From Oxalobacter formigenes (GTDB lineage: Bacteria > Pseudomonadota > Gammaproteobacteria > Burkholderiales > Burkholderiaceae_D), in contig JAHYZB010000079.1 of assembly GCA_019424645.1 (NCBI GenBank), positions 1 through 44,763 of the forward strand: DNA of 44,763 nucleotides, read 5' to 3'. Below the pieces are notes generated by a model. That model was not told the DNA's origin. It searched no databases and saw only the letters and a program-made list of their open reading frames with translations. Positions 24,970 through 33,540 of this stretch are shown here, piece by piece (position 1 is the stretch's first letter; each line of letters starts with the position of its first letter). Position numbers and translations under genes: made by a program.

Positions 24970-26097
24970 ATGAGTAGTGATCAAACTAAGAATGCAGCAT
25001 TAACAACTGCTTCAGCCTTTCATTACCAAGTACTAATTGGCTTGGATAAGTGCTTTTCTCTTGAAGAAGGGGAGTCGATTTGGTTCGAAAAAGACGGTGA
25101 CGTCAGCTTGAATTCGCCAGATACTTCGGCTTCTACTCAAACTGAAGTGAAAAATTACGCAGCGCCACTCACTGACCACCACGAAAACCTATGGAAAACG
25201 CTCAAGAACTGGCTTGCGCCAGAGTTTGATCACAAGCAATACGGCGTTTTAGTGCTCCACACCACCCAAGAGTTTGGTGCAACGACTCGCCTAAAAGACT
25301 GGAATACACAAAGTGCTGGGCAACGCTTGAAAATACTAAAAGACATTTTTTCAGAGCGTACTGAAGGGCAGCTTAATGCCGATAAACCATCGGAGATCAT
25401 AAAGTTACAGAAAGCGGTGATAGCATCAGATGAGTTATTACTTGAAAGTGTACTTAGTAAAGTCACCTTATTCACACAAGCAGATAATCCACAAGACCTT
25501 AAAAAACAGATATTTTCTAAACTACCAGGTATTCCTCAGAATAACCGAAACAGTTACCTTGATGGCCTTATTGGTTTTGTATACGCGCAGGCAACTCAGC
25601 AATCGTGGAGGATTAAGTATCAGAAATTTTCAGCGAAGTGCGAAGAATTAACTGCACTTTTATGTAAAAAGGAATTTACCTTTCCGGTCTTTTCCGGTAA
25701 TGAGGCTTCTGAACAGGAAGTTGGGGAACATCAAAACAGGCCGTTCGTACAAAAAATTGCTGAAATTGAATATCATGAGATGATACCTGATGCTGTGGGT
25801 AACTGGCTTGAGTTACAAAACTCTTTTCTTGAGCAATCGGATGAAAATCCATTGTATAAAGACAAAACGCTTTCTTATCAAAACCAATTGGTTAAAAAAT
25901 TTAAACTTGCTCATTCAAGCGCTCAACTCGAAGCAACGGATCCAATTAAAAGTTCAAAACTGCTTTATAACAAAACTATGGGTGAACAGCCACTGAATAT
26001 GGGTAACAATTTTCCCCCAATAGAATACAAAAATGGCCTGATACACGACGCAATGGATAATGAAGCTCATAATTTAAAATGGAGAGTTAAACCATGA
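24970..26097 (+). CDS. ABC-3C system effector-type protein with PD-(D/E)xK-like N-terminus
   Basis: First gene of the three-gene operon; 375 residues; AAGGAG six bases before the ATG. The N-terminal ~100 residues resemble the double-stranded-DNA nuclease domain of DUF4297/Cap4-like proteins: ASAFHYQVLIGLDKCF (Q20), an acidic strand WFEKDGDVSL (E40, D42, D44), then TQTEVKNY giving E59-x-K61, followed by ENLWKTLKNW and YGVLVLHTT. This pattern fits a restriction-endonuclease-like active site. The remaining ~270 residues have no motif I can name and are the expected place for the domain that contacts the partner proteins. Codon use is much more A/T-rich than the host's. The nuclease role is inferred from motif spacing only. 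Confidence 0.7.
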   Translation: MSSDQTKNAALTTASAFHYQVLIGLDKCFSLEEGESIWFEKDGDVSLNSPDTSASTQTEVKNYAAPLTDHHENLWKTLKNWLAPEFDHKQYGVLVLHTTQEFGATTRLKDWNTQSAGQRLKILKDIFSERTEGQLNADKPSEIIKLQKAVIASDELLLESVLSKVTLFTQADNPQDLKKQIFSKLPGIPQNNRNSYLDGLIGFVYAQATQQSWRIKYQKFSAKCEELTALLCKKEFTFPVFSGNEASEQEVGEHQNRPFVQKIAEIEYHEMIPDAVGNWLELQNSFLEQSDENPLYKDKTLSYQNQLVKKFKLAHSSAQLEATDPIKSSKLLYNKTMGEQPLNMGNNFPPIEYKNGLIHDAMDNEAHNLKWRVKP

Positions 26098-26558
26098 GCA
26101 GTATTGTCGATGCCCTCTACGAATTAAAGTACAATCCGTTTAAATATGGGCCGCACCTAGCCTCGTTTTACACATCTATAGATGAGTCAGAAAGTAACCT
26201 TTTACTCGCTCCTTTAGTTATCCCATTATGTAGTCATCCTATTTTTGGTAAAAAAATTTCTGGTGCTGTATTTGGAGATAAAAAACAAAGCTCTATTTGG
26301 TCTATTTTCTTTGATCGAACTAAACTCTATGATCTACAAGAGAGAATAGACGTATTTCAAACATTAACCGAGCAATGCATTCACTACTGCTTAACCAATG
26401 ACTGGTTATCTATTAACGAAAAAAATTTATCCTTTCGCCCATGTGATAGTTCAGATTCAGTTTTTACAAGTCAAAAAAGTGCAAAGAAGTTAGGGCGATT
26501 ACTCAGTGGTCACTCAGTGATCGAGATTTATACGTTTCTAGGAGTGAAACCGCGATGA
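26094..26558 (+). CDS. ABC-3C system middle component
   Basis: A 154-residue protein whose ATG overlaps the previous stop in ATGA. It has the features of ABC-three-component middle components: an N-terminal NPFKYGPHLASFY helix, then LLLAPLVIPLCSHPIF (a hydrophobic strand/helix with LPL-like core), and a compact C-terminal winged-helix-like part. It has no enzyme motif and is thought to link the effector-type protein to the ATPase. The family assignment rests on size, position and the N-terminal pattern. Confidence 0.65.
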   Translation: MSSIVDALYELKYNPFKYGPHLASFYTSIDESESNLLLAPLVIPLCSHPIFGKKISGAVFGDKKQSSIWSIFFDRTKLYDLQERIDVFQTLTEQCIHYCLTNDWLSINEKNLSFRPCDSSDSVFTSQKSAKKLGRLLSGHSVIEIYTFLGVKPR

Positions 26559-28579
26559 AAACATTAATTCATGAAATTGGCGTTATTGATAAACAAGGGA
26601 ACAAGCATCCAGTTAATTTTAAAAATGGGCTAAATGTTGTCACTGGTAAATCATCAACGGGTAAAAGTGCATTAATCGAAATTTTTGACTATTGCTTTGG
26701 TAGTAGCGAAAACACCATTCCCAAAGGGGTTATCACCTCAAGTGCTGCGATTTATTATGTCGGGCTTGCTGTTAACAATCAAGATATGGTGATTGCGCGT
26801 AATCCTGAGATCACCTCGAAAGCCTTCTTTCGTCGAGTGGAGACATTCAATTCTGGCGATATTGTCCGTGATTATTTTAATAGCAGTTATTTCCGCCCAT
26901 TAGACGAGTTTAAGAAACATATAAGAGATTTTTTCTTAGATATAGATGATGTCGATGAATCTTTGGCTGCCAAAGCTAATCGGCGGTTTAATCAAAAAGC
27001 TCCAACACCATCAGTACGCAGTTTTTCATCTTTTATGCTTCAGCATCAAAACCTTGTTGCTAATAAACATGCGTTGTTTTACCGATTCGATGAAAAGGAA
27101 AAGCGAGATCAGGCAATTGAGCACACCAAGATCTTTTTAGGACTCGTCGATCAACAGTTCTTTCACTTATCACAAGAAAAAGAACGACTAGGCGCAGACA
27201 TCAGGAGTTTGGAACGCCAGAAAGAGACGAACAAGCGTATCTCTGAAAGCTATAAACAAAACATTGGCCCAGTTTTGGTTCAGCTGTTTGCTTTGATGGG
27301 GTTTAAAGATCAACCGTTATCATTGGAAAAGGTGCTTCTCCACCCACAAGATGCAAAAGATAAACTCGACGTCATTATAGTACCCGAGAAAATTAATCCT
27401 AATTCCGATGCTATTATCCAACGATACAATCAGTTAAAGCTGGAACGTAACAAAAAAACAGCTGAACTAAGAAAGTTACAGAGCCAAACGGACTCAATTA
27501 AAAAACATATTCGAGAGGAAAAACGGTTTGTTGATAACATAAAGCAGTTTGGCTTACCAGAACATGTTCATATATCTGCTTCTGTCTGTCCATTTTGTCA
27601 TACTGAGCAAGATACTTTGCGCCAAAGTGCGGAAAGGTTAAAGCAGGCCATCACGAAAGTATCGGGTAATCTTGCTCAAGCACGCCCCATGAAAGCAAAG
27701 TTCGAATCGTTAATGGTTCAAACAAACCGCAATATTGAGGATGTAAAAAGTGCCTTATTCGAGTTAAACAAACAAATAACGGAAATTGAGAAAACAGAAA
27801 AGCAGCTTGCAGAGCAAAAAAGCCTGTATGAAAGTATTTTGATGCAGAAAGCCAGGTTATTTTCTCTTCTCGACACTATCAACATGGCTGATGATGCAGT
27901 TCTTGACAGGCAAATTAAAGATCTAAGAAAAGAAATAAAGGACATCACCGACAAACTTGATAAATACAATGTACAAAAAGGGTTAGAAAACGCGTCGGCT
28001 AAGATTAACGAATATATGAAGGATATTGGCAATCGTTTCGACTTCGAAGCCAGCTATAAACCCATCAATCTTCACTTCTCATTCGAAACGTTCGATTTAT
28101 ATCATTTGACTTCTGAAAACGAAAAAATCTATTTACGGTCAATGGGTAGTGGTGCAAACTGGCTGTACTGCCACGTAACGCTATTTTTAGCATTGCATAA
28201 ATATTTCGCTGAATTAGGTGATAAATGTGCCATCCCTTCAATACTGTTTATAGATCAGCCAACTCAGGTATATTTCCCTAACTTTAACCGCGATATTTTT
28301 GATAGCTTCGAAGAACAAAAAAGCCAGGAAACTGACCAGCGAACGGATAAAGAAAGAACCATTGATGAAGATATCAAAGCCGTTGAAAACTTATTCAGCC
28401 AACTGGCAATTTACTGTAATGAACTTCAGTTGAAAAATGGCTTTAGTCCACAAATTATAGTGACAGACCATGCGGACAATTTGACATTATCTGATGGAAT
28501 ATTATTTGAATCCCTGGTGAACGGTAACCGTTGGCGTACCAGAGGGTTGATTCAGCCTATACCAATAACTTGTGATTAA
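26555..28579 (+). CDS. DUF3732-type ABC/SMC-like ATPase of an ABC-3C system
   Basis: A 674-residue ATPase starting in a 4-base overlap with the middle component. Walker A GKSSTGKS is at 31-38, followed by IEIFDYCFGS. Long coiled coils at about 203-235, 285-330 and 350-490 flank a CPFC zinc-hook motif (C345, C348), as in Rad50. The signature-like SMGSGANWLYCHVTLFLALH (529-548), Walker B with the family's LFIDQPTQVYFP (564-575), and the switch His in VTDHA (636-640) are intact. DUF3732 ATPases are the motor proteins of predicted ABC-three-component conflict systems and are thought to sense or load on nucleic acid. Codon use is A/T-rich, indicating transfer. Confidence 0.85.
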   Translation: MKTLIHEIGVIDKQGNKHPVNFKNGLNVVTGKSSTGKSALIEIFDYCFGSSENTIPKGVITSSAAIYYVGLAVNNQDMVIARNPEITSKAFFRRVETFNSGDIVRDYFNSSYFRPLDEFKKHIRDFFLDIDDVDESLAAKANRRFNQKAPTPSVRSFSSFMLQHQNLVANKHALFYRFDEKEKRDQAIEHTKIFLGLVDQQFFHLSQEKERLGADIRSLERQKETNKRISESYKQNIGPVLVQLFALMGFKDQPLSLEKVLLHPQDAKDKLDVIIVPEKINPNSDAIIQRYNQLKLERNKKTAELRKLQSQTDSIKKHIREEKRFVDNIKQFGLPEHVHISASVCPFCHTEQDTLRQSAERLKQAITKVSGNLAQARPMKAKFESLMVQTNRNIEDVKSALFELNKQITEIEKTEKQLAEQKSLYESILMQKARLFSLLDTINMADDAVLDRQIKDLRKEIKDITDKLDKYNVQKGLENASAKINEYMKDIGNRFDFEASYKPINLHFSFETFDLYHLTSENEKIYLRSMGSGANWLYCHVTLFLALHKYFAELGDKCAIPSILFIDQPTQVYFPNFNRDIFDSFEEQKSQETDQRTDKERTIDEDIKAVENLFSQLAIYCNELQLKNGFSPQIIVTDHADNLTLSDGILFESLVNGNRWRTRGLIQPIPITCD

Positions 28580-28603
28580 TGTCTTACATGATGAGTTCCC
28601 TTT

Positions 28604-28640
28604 AAAAAACACCCTGCCAGCGTAATTACTACCAGGGTGT
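28604..28640 (-). terminator. Intrinsic terminator after nrdJ
   Basis: Minus strand ACACCCTG, 16-base loop, CAGGGTGT, then six Ts. It ends nrdJ transcription and marks the right edge of the island; on plus no T-run follows. A second compound hairpin (CCCTG...CAGGG enclosing GTATCGT...ACGATAC, 28656-28691) lies between it and the nrdJ stop. Confidence 0.75.
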
Positions 28641-28717
28641 GGACTATTTCATTACCCCTGCCGGTATCGTTCTCACGATACGACGACAGGGATTTTTCGT
28701 CAATTAAGGACGGTTTT

Positions 28718-31591
28718 TTAACCGCAGGAACCAATCGCCCCGCAAGCCGTGCAGAAATCGCAGCCATCCTTGCGGATAACCGTCGTATTGCCGCATTCGG
28801 TACACAGTTTGCCCGGCATTCTCAATACGGTCGGACGGACGTCGCGAACCGGTTCGTCGGCAACCACGCCCAGCGGTTTGACCGGATGGCCATCCGGCGT
28901 CAGGATACCCAGCATGGCGTATCGATGGATGACCAGTTGGGCGATGTAAGCGACTGTGGACGGGAAGCTGGCCTGACGTGCCTGTCCCGGCACGCGGGCA
29001 AGGAAATCACCGCGCGGTTCTGCATAATTCATCAACTTGCGCAGTTTCATGCCGATCCAGGCTGGATCGATCACGCGCATATCGACGGAGAGAAGCTTGC
29101 ACAGTCCATCGAGTGCCCTCGGATGACCACCAGTCAATCCTATGCTGTATGGGCGACGGGTACCGTCTGGCATTTCCAGCTCCTTCAACATCAGGACGAA
29201 ATCATCTCCAGTGGAAGGGTTCTGTACGTCGGCAACCCAGGCCAGCGTACCGTCCGTACCGGTTCTCGGTTCGTGCGGAGTGAACAGGGCATCCAGTACC
29301 GGAGAAGGTTCATCCTCCTTGTGATCCAGAGCGCCGAGCTGGTTGTAACGCCACATGACCAGACGTGCCAATGCAGCTGTCGTGCTCGGAACCTGTACGA
29401 ATTCCCCGTTTGGCGGTATCGGCATTTCAAATGAATCACCACCGACGTTGGAAAGCATCGTAAAGCGTTTGTGCAGCCAGCCCCTGTCGTTGGCACGCAT
29501 ATCGATCGACAACGTTTTGGCAATCGCATCCAGTCCGCGGGGTGTCTGGCCACCAAGAACCCATACTTCGAAAGGAATGCCGTCATGGTCGGAAACGGCC
29601 ACTGCGAATTCACCCTGGGGCGACATGATCTGTTCGCTGATCCACGCCGAAGCTCCCGCAGGCAATGCGGGGCGTGACGGCCAGCGCAGGGAAGACAGTG
29701 GTGGTGCAATCGTCACTTCTTTCAGGATAATACGTTTGTCCTGTTCGGAGAGTGTGACCGAATGGCCGTTCCTGTCTTCTTTTTTGGTTTCTTCTTTCTC
29801 TTTTTCAGTCGGAACGGAAAGAATCGCCGTTCTGACGTTGTTCGGACGATAGGTCGTAATGCCTTTCAGACCTTTTTTCCAGGCTTCCATATAAAGGTTT
29901 TTGAAATCTTCATAGGGATATTCTTCGGCCACGTTCACGGTTTTGGAAATGGCGGCATCGATATAAGGCGCAACCGCAGCGACCATCAACATATGATCGA
30001 TAGCGGAAATTTCCAGAGCCGAAACGAAATAATCCGGCAGTTTGGAAACGTCGTTCCCCATGGAACGATAAATACGGTACGCGTGATCCTCGACGGTATA
30101 GTTCTTCTTGGAACCGTCCGGCATGCGTTTGACGCGGTTATAGAACCAGGAAAATGCCGGTTCGATACCGTTGGAAGCGTTGTCGGCAAAAGCCAGTGAA
30201 ATGGTACCCGTCGGTGCAATGGAAGTCAGATGCGAATTGCGAATGCCATGTTTTCGGATCTGGGCTTTCATGTCTTCCGGCAAACGGGATACGAAACCGC
30301 CTTTCAGGTAATTTTCGACATCCAGCATCGGGAACGCACCCCGTTCTTTTGCCAGATCAATGGAACCGGAATAAGCAGCATCACGCATGGCTTTGGAGAT
30401 TTCAGCCGACAAAACGCGAGCTTCTTCAGAATCGTAACGGATTCCCAGCATGATCAATGCATCGCCCAGACCGGTAAATCCGAGACCGATACGACGCTTT
30501 GCGGCGGCTTCCTTCGCCTGCTCTTCCAGTGGCCATTTTGTTGCCGTCAACACATTGTCCAGCATGCGGACAGCAATTTTGGTCACTCTTGCAAACAGAT
30601 TGAAATCGAAAAGCGGATGTGCCGAGAACGGAGCGGTGACAAACGACGCCAGGTTCAAGCTCCCAAGGCAGCAGCAGCCATAATCCGGCAACGGCTGTTC
30701 ACCACAGGGATTGGTCGCTTCGATGACTTCACAATAAGCGAGATTGTTTTCCCTGTTGATGCGGTCAACGTAAAGCACACCGGGTTCCGCTGCATTGTAC
30801 GTGCTTTTCATCACCAGATCCCAGATAGTTCTGGCCTCGACCTTGCTGTAAACCCATTTGCCGTCAGCGCGCTTGTAGGCACCTTTTTCTTTCAGGTCAT
30901 CGGTCGGTTCGGACACGTGAGCCAGTTCGAAATCGCCACCGGTTTCCACAGCTTGCATGAACTTGTCGGTTACGCCGACCGAAACGTTGAAATTGCTGAG
31001 CTGGTTCTGTTCCTGCTTGACCGTAATGAACTCGACGATATCGGGATGGTCAATATTCAAAACCGCCATCTGGGCGCCACGACGCGCACCGGCCGATTCA
31101 ACCGTTTCACACGAACGGTCGAACACTTTCATATAGGAAATCGGGCCTGAAGCGCTGCTTCCCGTACCACGGACCTTGGCACCACGCGGACGGATGGACG
31201 AGAAGTTATAGCCGACACCCCCGCCTCTGCGCATCGTTTCGGCTGCCTGAGCCAGAGCGGTATAAATACCGGGCTTGCCATCAACCATATTGGTGATCGA
31301 GTCCCCTACCGGCTGGACAAAGCAGTTGATCAGTGTCGTCTGCAAACCGGTTCCGGCTGCACTGCTGACGCGCCCTGCCGGAATGAAACCGTTTTGCAAT
31401 GCCCACAAAAATTCTTCCGCATATTTCTTTTTACTTTTGGGAGCTTCCACTTCCGCCAAAGCCTGGGCAACCCGTTCCATTACTTCATCTACACTGGTTT
31501 CATTACCCTTGGCATATTTTTCCAGCAAAACCTCGGTGGAAATTTCCTGCGGCGCGTATAACGAATCTGTCGCACTTTCCGAAACTGTCAT
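28718..31591 (-). CDS. nrdJ: Adenosylcobalamin-dependent (class II) ribonucleoside-diphosphate reductase
   Basis: Reduces ribonucleotides to deoxyribonucleotides using a cobalamin-generated radical, with or without oxygen. The 957-residue protein has the reductase barrel with RRGGGVGYNFSSIRPRG, the phosphate-binding NPCGEQPLPDYGCC region, and LTSIAPTGTISLAF. From about residue 600 it has the extra TSCPD-like C-terminal repeats (GGQTPRGLDAIAK, GGHPRALDGLCK), ending in a Cys-rich tail (CTECGN...CDFCTACG) that is likely to bind zinc or transfer electrons. I see no cobalamin riboswitch upstream, but a long palindrome at 31677-31698 and a tandem repeat at 31711-31762 lie in its promoter region. 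Confidence 0.95.
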   Translation of the reverse strand: MTVSESATDSLYAPQEISTEVLLEKYAKGNETSVDEVMERVAQALAEVEAPKSKKKYAEEFLWALQNGFIPAGRVSSAAGTGLQTTLINCFVQPVGDSITNMVDGKPGIYTALAQAAETMRRGGGVGYNFSSIRPRGAKVRGTGSSASGPISYMKVFDRSCETVESAGARRGAQMAVLNIDHPDIVEFITVKQEQNQLSNFNVSVGVTDKFMQAVETGGDFELAHVSEPTDDLKEKGAYKRADGKWVYSKVEARTIWDLVMKSTYNAAEPGVLYVDRINRENNLAYCEVIEATNPCGEQPLPDYGCCCLGSLNLASFVTAPFSAHPLFDFNLFARVTKIAVRMLDNVLTATKWPLEEQAKEAAAKRRIGLGFTGLGDALIMLGIRYDSEEARVLSAEISKAMRDAAYSGSIDLAKERGAFPMLDVENYLKGGFVSRLPEDMKAQIRKHGIRNSHLTSIAPTGTISLAFADNASNGIEPAFSWFYNRVKRMPDGSKKNYTVEDHAYRIYRSMGNDVSKLPDYFVSALEISAIDHMLMVAAVAPYIDAAISKTVNVAEEYPYEDFKNLYMEAWKKGLKGITTYRPNNVRTAILSVPTEKEKEETKKEDRNGHSVTLSEQDKRIILKEVTIAPPLSSLRWPSRPALPAGASAWISEQIMSPQGEFAVAVSDHDGIPFEVWVLGGQTPRGLDAIAKTLSIDMRANDRGWLHKRFTMLSNVGGDSFEMPIPPNGEFVQVPSTTAALARLVMWRYNQLGALDHKEDEPSPVLDALFTPHEPRTGTDGTLAWVADVQNPSTGDDFVLMLKELEMPDGTRRPYSIGLTGGHPRALDGLCKLLSVDMRVIDPAWIGMKLRKLMNYAEPRGDFLARVPGQARQASFPSTVAYIAQLVIHRYAMLGILTPDGHPVKPLGVVADEPVRDVRPTVLRMPGKLCTECGNTTVIRKDGCDFCTACGAIGSCG

Positions 31592-31676
31592 AGTAGTGAT
31601 TCCCTCATACAGGTACCGAATTAAATATTGGAGACGTTATTTTCACTATTGTATTTTGAAAATATCGCCCGTTTTT

Positions 31677-31698
31677 AACGGAATGTATTCAATCCGTT
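31677..31698. promoter_or_regulatory. 22-bp near-perfect palindrome upstream of nrdJ
   Basis: AACGGA...TCCGTT with 18 of 22 positions symmetric, about 86 bases upstream of the nrdJ start. It looks like a dimeric repressor operator. It does not match the NrdR box that I know. Confidence 0.45.
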
Positions 31699-31710
31699 TT
31701 CCTGCCTAAT

Positions 31711-31762
31711 ATTAAAATCAAATTAATTGTTCAATTATTAAAATCAAATTAATTGTTCAATT
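31711..31762. repeat. Perfect 26-bp tandem duplication
   Basis: Two adjacent identical 26-base copies (31711-31736, 31737-31762), A/T-rich, each containing the inverted repeat AATTG-tt-CAATT. It lies between etfA and nrdJ, upstream of nrdJ on its strand. Confidence 0.9.
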
Positions 31763-31783
31763 TGCCTTCGCTCAGCAAAGGCA
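31763..31783. terminator. Hairpin after etfA, possible weak terminator
   Basis: TGCCTT-c-GC...GC-a-AAGGCA, starting four bases beyond the etfA stop. No long T-run follows on minus, so its strength is doubtful. Confidence 0.35.
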
Positions 31784-31786
31784 GAT

Positions 31787-32716
31787 TTAATCCAGAGCGG
31801 CAATCAGCTCCGGAACCAGCACATTCAAATCCCCAACAATACCGTAATCGGCTGTCAGGAAAATTGGCGCATCAGGGTCTTGATTGATTACCACGATAGT
31901 CCTGGCATCCTTGATACCGGCCACATGCTGGACGGCTCCCGAAATACCGACAGCAATATACAGGTCGGGTGCAACGATCTTGCCAGTCTGTCCCACCTGC
32001 AAATCATTCGAAATGAAACCGGCATCTACCGCAGAGCGGGATGCGCCAACAGCAGCGCCCAGTTTATCCGCCAGCTGTCCGATCAGTTTGAAATTTTCCG
32101 CGGAACCGACACCGAGCCCCCCTGCAACAACAATTTTCGCACTGGACAATTCCGGTCGGTGAGACTTGTCTACCTGATGGGAGAGATAAGACGATTTGCC
32201 GTTTGCGGCAACGGCAGTAACCGGTTCGACTGGAGCCGAATTGCCATCTGCTGCAGGCGCAAACGCCGTCGTCCTTACCGTAATGACCTTTACCGGGTCG
32301 GACGACTGTACCGTTGCAATGGCATTGCCCGCATAAACAGGCCGCTCAAACGTATCCGCCGAAACCACTTTCGTAATCTCGGAAATCTGGTTGACGTCCA
32401 GTTTGGCGGCCACACGGGGCATCATGGCCTTGCCGAATGACGTGGCACCGACAAGAATATGGGTATACCCTCCGGCAATCGACAAAACCTGTGCGGCAAC
32501 ATCTTCCGGCAAGCCATGTTCCAGACTGGTCGCATCCGCCAGCAGCACTTTGGTGACACCTGCAATTTTCGCCGCTTTTTCAGCGACATCCCGGCAACCG
32601 GAACCGGCAACCAGAACATGAATGTCATGGTCGCACAAGACAGCGGCAGAAACAGCATGGTAAGTGCCGTTCTTCAAAGATTGATTGTCGTGTTCTGCAA
32701 CAACAAGTATGGGCAT
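31787..32716 (-). CDS. etfA: Electron transfer flavoprotein alpha subunit
   Basis: Partner of EtfB; accepts electrons from flavin dehydrogenases. The 309-residue form starts at MPILVVAEHDNQSL, the family-typical beginning, with AGGA upstream; an in-frame start at 32761 would add 15 atypical residues. The C-terminal FAD domain is clear: GGLGVGSAENF, AAVGASRSAVDAG, QVGQTGKIVAPDLYIAVGIS, GAVQHVAGI and INQDPDAPIF. It follows etfB by about 40 bases, in a run alaS-tusA-like-etfB-etfA. Confidence 0.95.
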   Translation of the reverse strand: MPILVVAEHDNQSLKNGTYHAVSAAVLCDHDIHVLVAGSGCRDVAEKAAKIAGVTKVLLADATSLEHGLPEDVAAQVLSIAGGYTHILVGATSFGKAMMPRVAAKLDVNQISEITKVVSADTFERPVYAGNAIATVQSSDPVKVITVRTTAFAPAADGNSAPVEPVTAVAANGKSSYLSHQVDKSHRPELSSAKIVVAGGLGVGSAENFKLIGQLADKLGAAVGASRSAVDAGFISNDLQVGQTGKIVAPDLYIAVGISGAVQHVAGIKDARTIVVINQDPDAPIFLTADYGIVGDLNVLVPELIAALD

Positions 32717-32757
32717 TTCTGATCCTGTATTGAAACTTGATAAACGGCCTGATTGGC

Positions 32758-33507
32758 TCAAATCACCTTGACTTCATTTTTGAGCCGGTCAACCAGCGTC
32801 GCAATATCCGCCACCATCCGCACTTCAGAACGCGTAGCCGGTTCGGAAACCTTCACTGTTTTCAGACGGGATTCCACAGAAACACCCAGCTCATCCGGCG
32901 TAGTCATGTCAATCGTCTTTTTCTTTGCCTTCATCATATTCGGCAAGGTCACGTAACGTGGTTCATTCAGGCGCAAGTCAGCGGTAATGACCGCCGGTAA
33001 TTCCAGTGCGAGAGTCTCTTCGCCGTCGTCAATTTCTCGCGTCACAATGGCTTTTCCATTTTCGATCACCACTTTGAAGACCGAAGTCGCCTGTGGCCAG
33101 TCAAGGAGCGCCGCCAGCATCTGCCCGGTCTGGTTGGCATCGTCATCCGTTGCCTGTTTACCCAGAATAACGAGATCAGGTTGTTCTTTTTCGACCAGTT
33201 TCACCAGCAGTCTGGCAACAGCCAGCGGTTGCAATTCGGCTTCAGTCTTGACCAGAATACCGCGATCGGCACCGATAGCCATCGCATTACGCAAGGTATC
33301 CTGCGATTTTTCGACGCCACATGAAACGGCGACCACTTCAGAAGCCACGCCCGCTTCCTTTTGACGGACAGCTTCTTCAACAGCGATTTCATCAAACGGA
33401 TTCATCGACATCTTGACGTTATCCATTTCAATGCCGCTGCCATCAGGTTTGACCCGGATTTTGGCGTTATAGTCGACAACCCGTTTGACGGGCACCAGTA
33501 TTTTCAT
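32758..33507 (-). CDS. etfB: Electron transfer flavoprotein beta subunit
   Basis: Forms the AMP-binding half of the ETF heterodimer. The 249-residue protein begins MKILVPVKRVVDYNAKIRV and has the signatures MNPFDEIAVEEAVR, GADRGILV, LVILGKQATDDDANQTGQ and LPAVITADLRLNEPRY. Length is normal. GGGG lies eight bases before the ATG. It is downstream of the TusA-like gene and upstream of etfA on the same strand. Confidence 0.96.
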   Translation of the reverse strand: MKILVPVKRVVDYNAKIRVKPDGSGIEMDNVKMSMNPFDEIAVEEAVRQKEAGVASEVVAVSCGVEKSQDTLRNAMAIGADRGILVKTEAELQPLAVARLLVKLVEKEQPDLVILGKQATDDDANQTGQMLAALLDWPQATSVFKVVIENGKAIVTREIDDGEETLALELPAVITADLRLNEPRYVTLPNMMKAKKKTIDMTTPDELGVSVESRLKTVKVSEPATRSEVRMVADIATLVDRLKNEVKVI

Positions 33508-33540
33508 GCGTTTACCCCGAAATAATTCTTTTTTTCGATC

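Noticed and set aside
31711..31762. Minimal CRISPR-like repeat
   Set aside because: The two copies are directly adjacent with no spacer and no cas genes are nearby; it is a simple tandem duplication.
31592..31786. Cobalamin riboswitch upstream of nrdJ
   Set aside because: Expected for a B12-dependent enzyme, but no B12-box-like sequence or suitable fold is visible; the space is too short and A/T-rich.
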